The notes beneath the pieces are model-generated. The model saw nothing but the letters and a program-made list of their open reading frames with translations. It was not told the origin of the DNA and did not search any database. A DNA stretch of 64,000 nucleotides from Candidatus Accumulibacter necessarius (lineage in GTDB: Bacteria > Pseudomonadota > Gammaproteobacteria > Burkholderiales > Rhodocyclaceae), in contig JAFLDL010000030.1 of assembly GCA_017302435.1 (NCBI GenBank), forward strand, positions 1 through 64,000, written 5' to 3'. The position numbers were made by a program, and so were the translations under genes. Every line of letters begins with the position of its first letter. The first letter of the stretch is position 1. Positions 49,743 to 58,371 of the stretch are shown here, piece by piece.

Positions 49743-51031
49743 TGCCGGCGCCCAGTGATCTGCCGTCACTCGAGCGCCCGGGTGGGCCGACGACGGCCGG
49801 TGGCCGCCTGATCTGGCGGCCGGTATCCCTGGCCGTCGTGGTTTTTGTGCTGGCTTCGGCATTGACAGCCGGGTTGATCTGGCGTCAGGAACAGTATGGC
49901 GTGCGCGAAGCTCGCAGCCTGGCCACCGCTGTGGCCGCCGAGCGTGCTTACGCCATTCACCTCAGCGCCGATCGTGGGCTGGTCGCCTTTCCCGATGTAC
50001 TGGCTTCGGCCCAGCTGGCTGAATTGGAGGAGCGTGGTTACGCCTATGAACTAATCCGCCTGCATCCGGACAGCCGCGAGAAGGAGGTGATCAGCGCCTC
50101 GTCATCGCGGTCACTGGTGGACCCGGTTGAAGAAGTGCTGTCGATGCAGAACGCCACCTGGACCCTGCGCGTGGCACCAGTCGAGGGCTGGAGCGACGCC
50201 TCGGGGCTGCTGTGGAAGTCGGCCTTGGGCTTGTTCTTCTGCCTGCTGTTGGCCTGGCAGGCGGCTTGGCAGGCGAAACTGGTCGCCGCGGCAAAGGCCC
50301 ATGAACGGACCCTCGAGTTGCGCGTTGCGCAGCGTACGGCTGATCTGCAGCGCTTGGCCGAAGTGACCGCGCACCACTTGCAGGAGCCGGCGCGCCGCGT
50401 TGCCAGCTACGCGGGCCGCTTGCGGTCGCAACTGGCTGGCCGCATTGACGATGAGGAAGTGCAGGTGTCGCTTGATTTCCTTGGCCAGCAGGCAGGTCGT
50501 TTGCAGGAGTTGCTGCGGGACGTGGAACTTTATCTGGCAGCGGACCAGCCGCGCGGCAAGGTTGAGTGTTGCTCTGTCGAGCAGACGCTTGCCGACCTGC
50601 TGACCCAGCTTGCCGAGCCCATCGCCCGGGCGGGCGCCAGGGTCAACGTCGGCCCCCTGCCGGACGCCGTGATCGACGCGCCACGTCTGAAGGACATCTT
50701 TCGAGTTGCGATCGAGAACGCGCTGCGGCATGGCCGCAGCGACCAGGCGTTGCGGATCGACATCAGTGGCGAGCAATCCGGTGCGTCGGTTCGCTATCAG
50801 ATCAGCGACAACGGTTCCGGTGTCGAGGAAGCCTACCGTGCACGAGTGTTCCGGGTTTTTGAGCGTTTGTCGTCGGGTAGTGAAGGGACCGGCGTCGGGC
50901 TGGCGATTCTCCGCCGCATTGCCGAAAGTACCGGTGGCCATGCATGGCTCGAAGAAACTCCTGGCGGAGGCTGCCGATTGGTGCTGGAATTACCGGCCGG
51001 ACATCAGCCGCCAGCAAGCCGTCGCTCGTGA
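49736..51031 (+). CDS. CHASE-like membrane sensor histidine kinase with atypical H-box
   Basis: The 431-residue kinase has two membrane helices (about 31-49 and 158-178). They enclose a periplasmic domain reminiscent of CHASE-type sensors (RGYAYELIRLHP, TWTLRVAPVEGW). HisKA has an unusual H-box: VTAHHLQEPARRV, with His213 as phospho-acceptor followed by His instead of Glu/Asp. The HATPase domain is complete (SDNGSGVEEAYRARVFRVFERL, GTGVGLAIL). The start may be the ATG at 49736 or 49742; the latter overlaps the upstream TGA. Confidence 0.87.
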   Translation: MLMPAPSDLPSLERPGGPTTAGGRLIWRPVSLAVVVFVLASALTAGLIWRQEQYGVREARSLATAVAAERAYAIHLSADRGLVAFPDVLASAQLAELEERGYAYELIRLHPDSREKEVISASSSRSLVDPVEEVLSMQNATWTLRVAPVEGWSDASGLLWKSALGLFFCLLLAWQAAWQAKLVAAAKAHERTLELRVAQRTADLQRLAEVTAHHLQEPARRVASYAGRLRSQLAGRIDDEEVQVSLDFLGQQAGRLQELLRDVELYLAADQPRGKVECCSVEQTLADLLTQLAEPIARAGARVNVGPLPDAVIDAPRLKDIFRVAIENALRHGRSDQALRIDISGEQSGASVRYQISDNGSGVEEAYRARVFRVFERLSSGSEGTGVGLAILRRIAESTGGHAWLEETPGGGCRLVLELPAGHQPPASRRS

Positions 51032-51049
51032 TCGTTCCAACCAGTCTCA

Positions 51050-51517
51050 ATGAGCAGGGAACCGAGAGAAATGAAGCCACCATCGTCCCACTTCCTGATC
51101 CTGCTGGCCGAGGACGAGCCGGCCGATGCTCACCTGCTGCGGCTGGCGCTGATTGAAGGCCGTGTCGAGGCCGACCTGGAGCATGTCGCCGACGGCCGCG
51201 AGGCGCTTGAGTATCTGCGCCAGCAAGGTCATCGCTTCGCGCATGCGAGGCGTCCGGACCTGATCCTGCTTGATCTCAACATGCCGCGCATGGACGGCAG
51301 GGAGTTCCTCGCGGCTGTCAAGGAGGATGGTGCGCTTTGCGATATCCCGGTGGTGGTACTGAGTACGTCGGAAGTCGAGCGCGACGTGGTCGCTGCCTAC
51401 CGTCTCGGTGCCGCTGGCTACCTCGCCAAGTCGCCTGATGTGACTGAATTCACCGAAGAGATACGTCAGTTGACTGCCTACTGGGCTTGCCCTGAGCGTT
51501 TGCCGGATCAACATTGA
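51050..51517 (+). CDS. Stand-alone response regulator (Rcp1/CheY-like receiver)
   Basis: The 155-residue single receiver has the acidic pocket AEDEP, phospho-acceptor Asp in LILLDLNMPRMDG (about residue 74) and Lys in YLAKSP. It has no output domain, so it probably relays phosphate or binds a partner. It follows the CHASE-like kinase by 18 bases. Receivers of this type often pair with phytochrome-like kinases such as the two upstream. An internal ATG at 51071 is a possible alternative start. Confidence 0.9.
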   Translation: MSREPREMKPPSSHFLILLAEDEPADAHLLRLALIEGRVEADLEHVADGREALEYLRQQGHRFAHARRPDLILLDLNMPRMDGREFLAAVKEDGALCDIPVVVLSTSEVERDVVAAYRLGAAGYLAKSPDVTEFTEEIRQLTAYWACPERLPDQH

Positions 51518-51529
51518 GGAAGAACAGAC

Positions 51530-51670
51530 ATGAATCGGTTCGGCCAATCCCTGTTCGTCCTGATCGTCCAGGCAGCAGCCGGCGATACGCGCCAGGAGGA
51601 ACTAGCGATCCATGGCAATCGCCTCACTGTAGAACACGGGTTCAAAACGGGTGCGCTTGCGTCACAATAG
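51530..51670 (+). CDS. Possible 46-residue small protein
   Basis: A frame from ATG 51530, with a GAGGAAG ribosome site upstream, encodes 46 residues (opening MNRFGQSLFVLIVQAAAGD). It fills the gap between the receiver gene and the GGDEF gene. There is no recognisable motif, so this could be chance; homologues in related genomes would decide. Confidence 0.3.
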   Translation: MNRFGQSLFVLIVQAAAGDTRQEELAIHGNRLTVEHGFKTGALASQ

Positions 51671-51712
51671 CCGGTAAAGCATGAAGCGATAGGGCGAGAT
51701 GGAGAGTTGCAC

Positions 51713-53038
51713 ATGAACAGGTCGCTCCAGCAGCAGATATCAATCCTGGTGGTTGAAGACGATCCCGGCGATCTTGGACTGATCCGGGCTTACGTCAGCC
51801 GTGCCGGTCTGCGGCGCGTCGGCGATCGGGATCCGGTGGTCTGGACGGCGACCCTGGTCGAGGGGGTGGCGCTGGCGGTCGCCAACCGGCCAGATGTCGT
51901 GCTGCTTGACCTGTCTCTGCCTGATTCGGCCGGACTCGCCACGGTGCAGGTGATGCGCGGCGTGGTGCCCGATGTGCCGATCATCGTGCTCACCGGCCAG
52001 GACGATCATCAGCTTGCCGAGGCTGCTTTGCAGGCGGGCGCGCAGGACTATCTGGTCAAGGGCCAGTTTGAGCACGATGCACTTGGTCGGGCCATCCGGC
52101 ATGCGCTGGTCCGTCAGAGGCTCGAATCGCGTTTGCGTCTGTTCGAGGCGGCGCTCAATTCCGCGGCCAACGGAATCATGATCACCGACGTCAACGCAAC
52201 GATCGAATGGGCCAATCCGGCATTTACGAAAATGACCGGAATTGCGCTGGCCGAAGCCGTCGGTCGCAAGGCCAACGAGGTGCTCAACTCTGGCAAGCAG
52301 GACGCCGAGTTTTACCGGCGCATGTGGGAAACCATTCTCGATGGCCGGATATGGAGCGGCGAACTCATCAACCGACGCCGGGATGGCAGTCTTTACGACG
52401 AGGCGCTGACCATTTCACCGGTCACCAACAGCAATGGCAGCATTCAGCATTTTGTTGCCATCAAGCAGGACATCTCGGCCCGCAAGGCGACCGAAGAACG
52501 GGTGCAACACCTTGCCCACCACGACCAGTTGACCGATTTGCCGAATCGCGTGCTGTTGAGCGACCGTTTGTTCCAGTCTTTGGCGCAGGCGCGTCGTGAC
52601 CGCAGCACGCTGGCGCTGATGTTTCTCGATCTTGACCAATTCAAGCCAGTCAACGATACGCTGGGTCATGACATCGGTGATCTCTTGCTCAAGGAAGTCG
52701 CGCTCCGTCTGCAGGCTTGCGTGCCCCGCGACGCGGACACCGTTTCGCGCCTCGGGGGCGACGAGTTCGTTATTCTCCTGGCCCAGATCGACAAGGCAAG
52801 CGACGCCGTGCTGGTGGCCGGAAAGATCCTCGCCGCGATCGAGCGGCCGTTTTGCATTGGGCCCCATGTCATCGGTATCTCGGCCAGCATCGGCATCGCT
52901 GTTTATCCGCAGCATGGCGAGGACGTAAACCAGTTGTTGAAGAACGCCGACACGGCGATGTACCTGGCCAAGAAGACAGGGCGCAACTGTTACCGATTCT
53001 TCCGGCAGATCACCGAAACGGCGGGGGGGCTGGCTTGA
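51713..53038 (+). CDS. Response regulator diguanylate cyclase: receiver-PAS-GGDEF
   Basis: This 441-residue protein has a receiver (about residues 8-125, Asp66 in VVLLDLSLP, Lys116 in YLVKGQ), a PAS domain (about 137-255) and GGDEF (about 265-432). The active site [10 protein letters not shown] and the RxxD inhibitory site RDAD five residues before it are both intact, so it should make cyclic-di-GMP under phosphorylation control and feel product inhibition. I chose the ATG at 51713 behind a GGAGAG site over the in-frame TTG at 51707. Its TGA overlaps the next gene start by one base. Confidence 0.9.
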   Translation: MNRSLQQQISILVVEDDPGDLGLIRAYVSRAGLRRVGDRDPVVWTATLVEGVALAVANRPDVVLLDLSLPDSAGLATVQVMRGVVPDVPIIVLTGQDDHQLAEAALQAGAQDYLVKGQFEHDALGRAIRHALVRQRLESRLRLFEAALNSAANGIMITDVNATIEWANPAFTKMTGIALAEAVGRKANEVLNSGKQDAEFYRRMWETILDGRIWSGELINRRRDGSLYDEALTISPVTNSNGSIQHFVAIKQDISARKATEERVQHLAHHDQLTDLPNRVLLSDRLFQSLAQARRDRSTLALMFLDLDQFKPVNDTLGHDIGDLLLKEVALRLQACVPRDADTVSRLGGDEFVILLAQIDKASDAVLVAGKILAAIERPFCIGPHVIGISASIGIAVYPQHGEDVNQLLKNADTAMYLAKKTGRNCYRFFRQITETAGGLA

Positions 53039-56000
53039 TGGCGGATCAGACAGCAACGACACGGGAAACGCCGGCAAGTGCCGAGAAATCGCCGGTTGCG
53101 AGGGGTCGGGACGATCAGCCGATGTTCTGGGCGCCCTCACTCGATTTTTTGAGATACGCCGGCTGGTCGATTGTCGTCGCTGCGGCAGGCACCCTGCTGA
53201 CCATCCTGCTGACCATACCGGAACAGCCATGGCGAGCCGCCGGTCCGGGGGTGCTGATGCTGGTGGCGGTAAGCGCACTGAGGCTGATGTCGACGGGCCG
53301 GGTACGCGCGTCGCTCGCTGTGCTGGTCTGGGGAACATGGCTCACGGTGGTCGGGATTTCGACCTTCTTCGGTGGTCTGCGCGGGCTGCTGGTGATTGTC
53401 TATCCCCTCCTGATACTGACCGGGGGCTGGCTGCTTGGGACGGCGACCGCTGTGCTTCTCGGCCTGCTGACGGTGGCGGCAATTTTCGGCTTCCTGATCG
53501 CCGACTGGTGGGGCTTGCTGCCCCACCCGCCAACTCCCATTCTGATGTACGCCGTGGTCCAGGTAGCCGGGATCGTGGTCGCCCTCCTGCTGATCACCCA
53601 TCTCATTCGCTCGTATCGCAGCAGGATTGATGAGGTGGATCGCTTGAGCGTCGACCTTGCTCAGCGTACGGCGGATCTACAGGCGCGCGAAGCTGATCTG
53701 AACCGCGCCCAGGCGGTCGCCCATGTCGGCAGTGGGGTGCTCGACCTGGCGACCGGAAAGATACAGCTATCAGCGGAGAGCTGTCGGATCTTCGGTCTCC
53801 CTGAAGGTACGACGGGCAGCATGGATGCGTTCGTGGCGCTGGTTCATCCGGAAGATCGCGGCGCTCTGCAGCAAGCCAGCGAGGCGGCACTCCAGGGAGA
53901 GCCGTTCGACAAGGAATTGCGGATCGTGATCGGCAACACGATTCGCTGGATTGCGCAGAGAGCGGAGGTCGAGTTCGACCAAGGCGGCAGGGCTGTGCGT
54001 AGCCTCGGTACCACCCAGGACATCACCGAGAGAAAGGAGCTGGAAGCCACCTTGCGCGAACAGCGGGAGTTCTTCCGGCTGATTTCCGAGAGTATTGGCG
54101 AGCACATCGCGGTCCTCGACCTGGAAGGACGGCGGGTATACAACAGCCCCTCGTATCGGCAGTTCTTTGGCGATACGAGGGACCTGCGCGGCACTGATTC
54201 GTTTGGCGATGTGCACCCCGATGACCGCGAACGGGTGCAGCGGGTATTCAGAGAGACGGCCGAAACCGGTGTTGGCCAGGACATCGAGTATCGCCTCGTT
54301 CGGCAGGATGGCAGCGTCCGCTACATGTCCTCGGCGGGAAAGGTGATCAAGGACAAGCAGGGTCAGGCGGTCCGCATCGTCGTCGTGTCGCACGACATCA
54401 GCGACCGCAAGCAGGCGGAACAGTGGGAGCGCATTGCGGCGACTACTTTCGAGGCGCAGCAGGGCATGTTCATTACCGACGCCAAGGGGGTCATTCTGCG
54501 CGTCAACCAGGCATTCACCGAGATCACCGGCTACAGCGCAGAGGAATGCGTCGGACGCACGCCGAAGCTGCTCAGCTCCGGTCGCCACGACGCTGCTTTC
54601 TATCAGGCGATGCATGAGAGTCTTGCGCGCACAGGGACCTGGCAAGGCGAGATCTGGAACCGGCGCAAGAACGACGAAGTCTTCCCGGAGTGGCTGACGA
54701 TCTCCGCCGTCAGGGACAGCGAGGGCTGTGTCACCCACTACGTATCGACGCTGATGGACATCACCCTGCGCAAGGCGGCTCAGGAAGAGATCCGGCATCT
54801 GGCCTTTTACGACCCCCTGACCGGGCTGCCGAATCGCCGCCTGCTGCATGACCGCCTGCGGGTGGCCATGGCCGCCAGCGCCCGTCGTGACCGGCAGGGT
54901 GCACTGCTGTTCATCGACCTGGACAATTTCAAGACGCTCAACGATACGCTCGGTCATGCCATGGGTGATCTGCTCCTGCAACAGGTCGCCAAGCGCTTGT
55001 CGGGCTGCGTCCGGGACCGGGATACCGTCGCCCGTCTCGGCGGTGACGAATTCGTGGTCATGCTTGAGGATCTCGGCACGCAATCGCAGGAGGCCGCCAA
55101 GCAGAGCCGGATCGTCGGTGAGAAGATTCTCGGTGTTCTCAATCGCCCCTATGATCTGGCCGGGTCGGAGTACCACAATACGCCGAGCGTCGGCATCACC
55201 CTGTTTGGTGGCCAGCAGGAGGATATCGAGGAACTGATGAAGCGGGCCGATCTGGCCATGTACGAGGCCAAGGCGACCGGTCGCAATACCTTCCGTTTCT
55301 TCGATCCGCAGATGCAGGCCGTGGTCACCGCGAGGGTTGCTCTCGAGCGGGATCTGCGCGAGGCGCTGCAAAAGCAGGAGTTCTTCCTGTGCTACCAACC
55401 GCAGGTCGACAGCGCTGGCCGCATCGTCGGTGCCGAGGCGCTGCTCCGCTGGCAACATCGGCAGCGTGGCTTCGTCTCGCCCGCCGAATTCATTCCTCTC
55501 GCCGAGGAAACCGGGCTCATTCTGCCGCTGGGCCTGTGGGTGCTGGAAACCGCCAGTGCGCAGGCGGCCGTCTGGGCGGCCGAGGCCGGCCGAGAGGACT
55601 TCACGGTTTCCGTCAATGTCAGTGCCCGCCAGCTCCTGCAGCCCAACTTCGTCGAACAGGTGCTGGGGGTCCTTGGCAACACCGGTACCAACCCGCACAA
55701 CCTCAAGCTTGAACTGACCGAGAGCATGTTGCTCGACAAAAACCAGGAGATCATCGCCAAGATGACCGCTCTGAAAGAGCGGGGCGTCGGCTTCTCGCTC
55801 GACGATTTTGGCACCGGCTACTCGTCGCTGTCGTATCTTAAGCGGCTCCCGCTCGATCAGTTGAAGATCGACCAGTCGTTCGTCAGGGACCTGCTGACGG
55901 ACCCCAATGACGAGGCAATTGCACGCACGATCGTCGCCCTGGCCAGCAGCCTCGGCCTGTCGGTCATCGCCGAGGGCGTGGAAAGTGTCGAACAGCGCGA

Positions 56001-56097
56001 CGTTCTGGCGGCACAGGGCTGCCACACCTATCAGGGCTACCTCTTCAGCCGGCCGCTACCTTTGGCTGACTTCAACCTGTTTCTCCAGCGGCATTGA
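53038..56097 (+). CDS. Membrane PAS-GGDEF-EAL cyclic-di-GMP signalling protein
   Basis: This 1019-residue protein has an N-terminal membrane sensor with about six helices (about residues 37-205), then three PAS domains (about 225-345, 350-470, 480-600). GGDEF (motif 668-672, RDRD inhibitory site) and EAL (EAL 800-802, with NVSARQ, ELTES, DDFGTGYSSL, LKIDQSF and IAEGVES) both look catalytic. So it may be a bifunctional cyclase/phosphodiesterase, with one activity possibly dominant. I chose the ATG at 53038, overlapping the previous TGA (TGATG). The first PAS resembles the one in the kinase at 48105. Confidence 0.92.
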   Translation: MADQTATTRETPASAEKSPVARGRDDQPMFWAPSLDFLRYAGWSIVVAAAGTLLTILLTIPEQPWRAAGPGVLMLVAVSALRLMSTGRVRASLAVLVWGTWLTVVGISTFFGGLRGLLVIVYPLLILTGGWLLGTATAVLLGLLTVAAIFGFLIADWWGLLPHPPTPILMYAVVQVAGIVVALLLITHLIRSYRSRIDEVDRLSVDLAQRTADLQAREADLNRAQAVAHVGSGVLDLATGKIQLSAESCRIFGLPEGTTGSMDAFVALVHPEDRGALQQASEAALQGEPFDKELRIVIGNTIRWIAQRAEVEFDQGGRAVRSLGTTQDITERKELEATLREQREFFRLISESIGEHIAVLDLEGRRVYNSPSYRQFFGDTRDLRGTDSFGDVHPDDRERVQRVFRETAETGVGQDIEYRLVRQDGSVRYMSSAGKVIKDKQGQAVRIVVVSHDISDRKQAEQWERIAATTFEAQQGMFITDAKGVILRVNQAFTEITGYSAEECVGRTPKLLSSGRHDAAFYQAMHESLARTGTWQGEIWNRRKNDEVFPEWLTISAVRDSEGCVTHYVSTLMDITLRKAAQEEIRHLAFYDPLTGLPNRRLLHDRLRVAMAASARRDRQGALLFIDLDNFKTLNDTLGHAMGDLLLQQVAKRLSGCVRDRDTVARLGGDEFVVMLEDLGTQSQEAAKQSRIVGEKILGVLNRPYDLAGSEYHNTPSVGITLFGGQQEDIEELMKRADLAMYEAKATGRNTFRFFDPQMQAVVTARVALERDLREALQKQEFFLCYQPQVDSAGRIVGAEALLRWQHRQRGFVSPAEFIPLAEETGLILPLGLWVLETASAQAAVWAAEAGREDFTVSVNVSARQLLQPNFVEQVLGVLGNTGTNPHNLKLELTESMLLDKNQEIIAKMTALKERGVGFSLDDFGTGYSSLSYLKRLPLDQLKIDQSFVRDLLTDPNDEAIARTIVALASSLGLSVIAEGVESVEQRDVLAAQGCHTYQGYLFSRPLPLADFNLFLQRH

Positions 56098-56167
56098 CCA
56101 CGGCTTTCCCGCGTAACGAGGCAATCGCCTCGCGCCGCGGGTCTGCCGCCGACTCCTGGTCACGAGT

Positions 56168-56338
56168 TCATCGGGGTTCCTCGTCGTCACGATCAGACGC
56201 CAGCGTCTCCTGCAGGCTGTCGAGGTCCTCGCGGTTTTGCCGCAGAAAGAAAAAAAGGCCCCACACCAAGCCGCCACCGATGATGGCGACCAGTGCGACA
56301 GCGCCCCAGTCCAGGTTGGCCAGCGATCCAGCGTCCAT
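56168..56338 (-). CDS. Small single-pass membrane protein
   Basis: The 56-residue protein MDAGSLANLDWGAVALVAII... has one membrane helix (about residues 12-31). A charged cytoplasmic-looking tail follows, with an RQNREDLDSLQETL amphipathic stretch. A GAGGAAAG ribosome site precedes the ATG. Its tail resembles small membrane adaptor or FeoB/CcoS-type proteins only superficially; I do not name it. Confidence 0.6.
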   Translation of the reverse strand: MDAGSLANLDWGAVALVAIIGGGLVWGLFFFLRQNREDLDSLQETLASDRDDEEPR

Positions 56339-56496
56339 CGGTCTTTCCTCAGTATGCCCGGGCCCATTATGCCACCCGCAGCGCCGACCAATGCATTTCA
56401 ACCTTGACTGACGGAACAGCCTGTGGCGTTGCCGGAATCGGGAACCCGGGCAGAGTGATGGCGCAGTGAATGGACAGCACGCTTGCGCGGGTCCGA

Positions 56497-58371
56497 TTAC
56501 GGTCCGGTCTCACCCAGCCGGGCGATCAGGCCGGAATGGCGGCGGGATCGGTTGGCGCAGGCATTGACCAGAACCTCCTGGCCAGCGACCAGGCAGACTC
56601 GCTTTGATGCCCGCGTGACGCCGGTGTAGAGCAGCTCGCGCGTCACCACCCGGTTGGTCTGTTCGGGAAGCAGCAAGAGTACCGACTCAAATTCGGAGCC
56701 CTGCGCCTTGTGTACGGTCATGGCAAAGGCGGTGTCGTGTTCCGGTAGACGGATCGGCGCGACCGGCCGGAAACCGGCGTCCTGCCCGGGGAACCAGACC
56801 ATCAGCTCACCGGCATCGTCCGGCAGGCAGAGGCCGATGTCGCCGTTGAACAACTTCAGAACGTAGTCATTCCTGAGCACCATCACCGGACGTCCGAGAT
56901 ACCACGGCGAACCGGTGACGGTGGCGTGGGTGTCGCCGACCGATTGCTGCAGGTGCCGGCTGACGAGCGCGTTTATGGCATGGACGCCACGCGCCGTCTC
57001 GCGCTGCGCGCAGAGGACGCGAAAGCGATCAAAGGCGGCAAACACCTGGTGGCGGCGCGTCGCCGGGTCGGCGTGTGGGTGCATGAGGGCTTCTCGATAG
57101 GGCTGATAGCCGTCGCGAATCGCCTGCCGTGTCGCGGCTTCGAGGTTGGCGCTGCCGTCGGGCAGCCAGCCGACCGACAGATCCGTGGTGCCGGCCAGCC
57201 AGTCGCAGGCCTCGGCGCCGCGGCCGGCATTGATGTCCGCAGCCAGACGGCCGATGCCGGAGGTGCTGGCGAAACGGTGGCTTTCCGAGAACCAGACAAC
57301 GCAGTCGGCGAGCGGGGTCGGCGTGATCGCTGGCGGTGGCTGGATGCGCGCCGCCGGCGTCGCAGTGAGCGCGGCGAGTTCGGCAATGCACGCTGCTGTC
57401 AGCGTCGGGTCGGCTGAGATCTCGGAAAACACCGCGCCGGCCTCGACTGCCGAGAGCTGGTCCTTGTCGCCGAGGAGGACCAGGCGGGCGTCGGGTGGCA
57501 CGGCTTCGCACAGTTGGCAGGCGAGCGCGAGGTCGAGCATCGACGCTTCATCGACGAACAGCGCATCGATCGGCAACGGGTTGCCGGCGTGGTGCCGGAA
57601 GCGGCCAGGTTCCGGCGTGACGCCGAGAAGGCGATGCAGTGTATGCGCCTCGCGCGGCAGCAGCGCCTGCAGTTCGGGTGGCAGGTCGCCAGCGCGTTGG
57701 CGCAGTGCATCCAGCATGCGCGCGGCCGCTTTGCCGGTCGGTGCCGCCAGGGCGACTCGCAACTTGGGATTCTCGGCCAGCAGACAGGCGAGCAAGGCGA
57801 CGACGGTGGTCGTCTTGCCGGTGCCCGGGCCGCCGCTGATGATCGTCAGCCTGCCCCGCCAGGCGAGGGCGGCGGCCAGTTTCTGCCAGTCCGGCTGATC
57901 GCCGAGTCGCTGTCGATTGTCGAAGAACATCCGGTCGAGTCGATGGCGCAGCTCGTCACTCGGTGGCGATCCGTGACGCACAGCGCGCTGCCGAAGGCTC
58001 GCCGCCAGGCGGCGCTCGTAAGCAAAGTAGCGGTGCAGGTAGAGACGTCCGTCGCGGTCAAGGACCAGTGGCAGGACGGACGGCAAGGTTGGCGTCTTGC
58101 CCGCCGCGACGACCATCTGGCTGGCCAGCAGGCACTGCGACAGCTGGTCAGCCGAATGATCGGGGAAGAACTCGACGAGATCCTCCAGTGGTGTACAGAC
58201 ATGCCCGGCCTGCGTTGCCAGACTGACTTGACGGCCGGCCGCGGCGAGTACGGCCAGGGCCTCGGGTGGCGCACCCGCCTGTTTGGCCCATTGCCGCAGG
58301 TGACTTGCGAAACCCTCTGCGAGATCGTTGCGGGCAGGCGGTTCCGACGAATGCGGGGTGCGGGAACTCAT
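56497..58371 (-). CDS. recD: Exodeoxyribonuclease V subunit alpha
   Basis: RecD is the 5'-3' helicase subunit of RecBCD, acting in double-strand-break repair. The 624-residue protein has Walker A GGPGTGKTTTVVALL (about 180), the Walker B region IDALFVDEASMLDL, LLGDKDQLSAVEAGA, and the C-terminal TVHKAQGSEFESVLL and YTGVTRASKRVCLV helicase motifs. It overlaps the recB TGA by four bases. The 125 bases after its stop codon hold no gene. Confidence 0.95.
   Translation of the reverse strand: MSSRTPHSSEPPARNDLAEGFASHLRQWAKQAGAPPEALAVLAAAGRQVSLATQAGHVCTPLEDLVEFFPDHSADQLSQCLLASQMVVAAGKTPTLPSVLPLVLDRDGRLYLHRYFAYERRLAASLRQRAVRHGSPPSDELRHRLDRMFFDNRQRLGDQPDWQKLAAALAWRGRLTIISGGPGTGKTTTVVALLACLLAENPKLRVALAAPTGKAAARMLDALRQRAGDLPPELQALLPREAHTLHRLLGVTPEPGRFRHHAGNPLPIDALFVDEASMLDLALACQLCEAVPPDARLVLLGDKDQLSAVEAGAVFSEISADPTLTAACIAELAALTATPAARIQPPPAITPTPLADCVVWFSESHRFASTSGIGRLAADINAGRGAEACDWLAGTTDLSVGWLPDGSANLEAATRQAIRDGYQPYREALMHPHADPATRRHQVFAAFDRFRVLCAQRETARGVHAINALVSRHLQQSVGDTHATVTGSPWYLGRPVMVLRNDYVLKLFNGDIGLCLPDDAGELMVWFPGQDAGFRPVAPIRLPEHDTAFAMTVHKAQGSEFESVLLLLPEQTNRVVTRELLYTGVTRASKRVCLVAGQEVLVNACANRSRRHSGLIARLGETGP

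Noticed and set aside
53770-56025. Long minus-strand frame opposite the PAS-GGDEF-EAL gene
   Set aside because: The plus-strand protein has all catalytic motifs; the antisense product has no recognisable feature.
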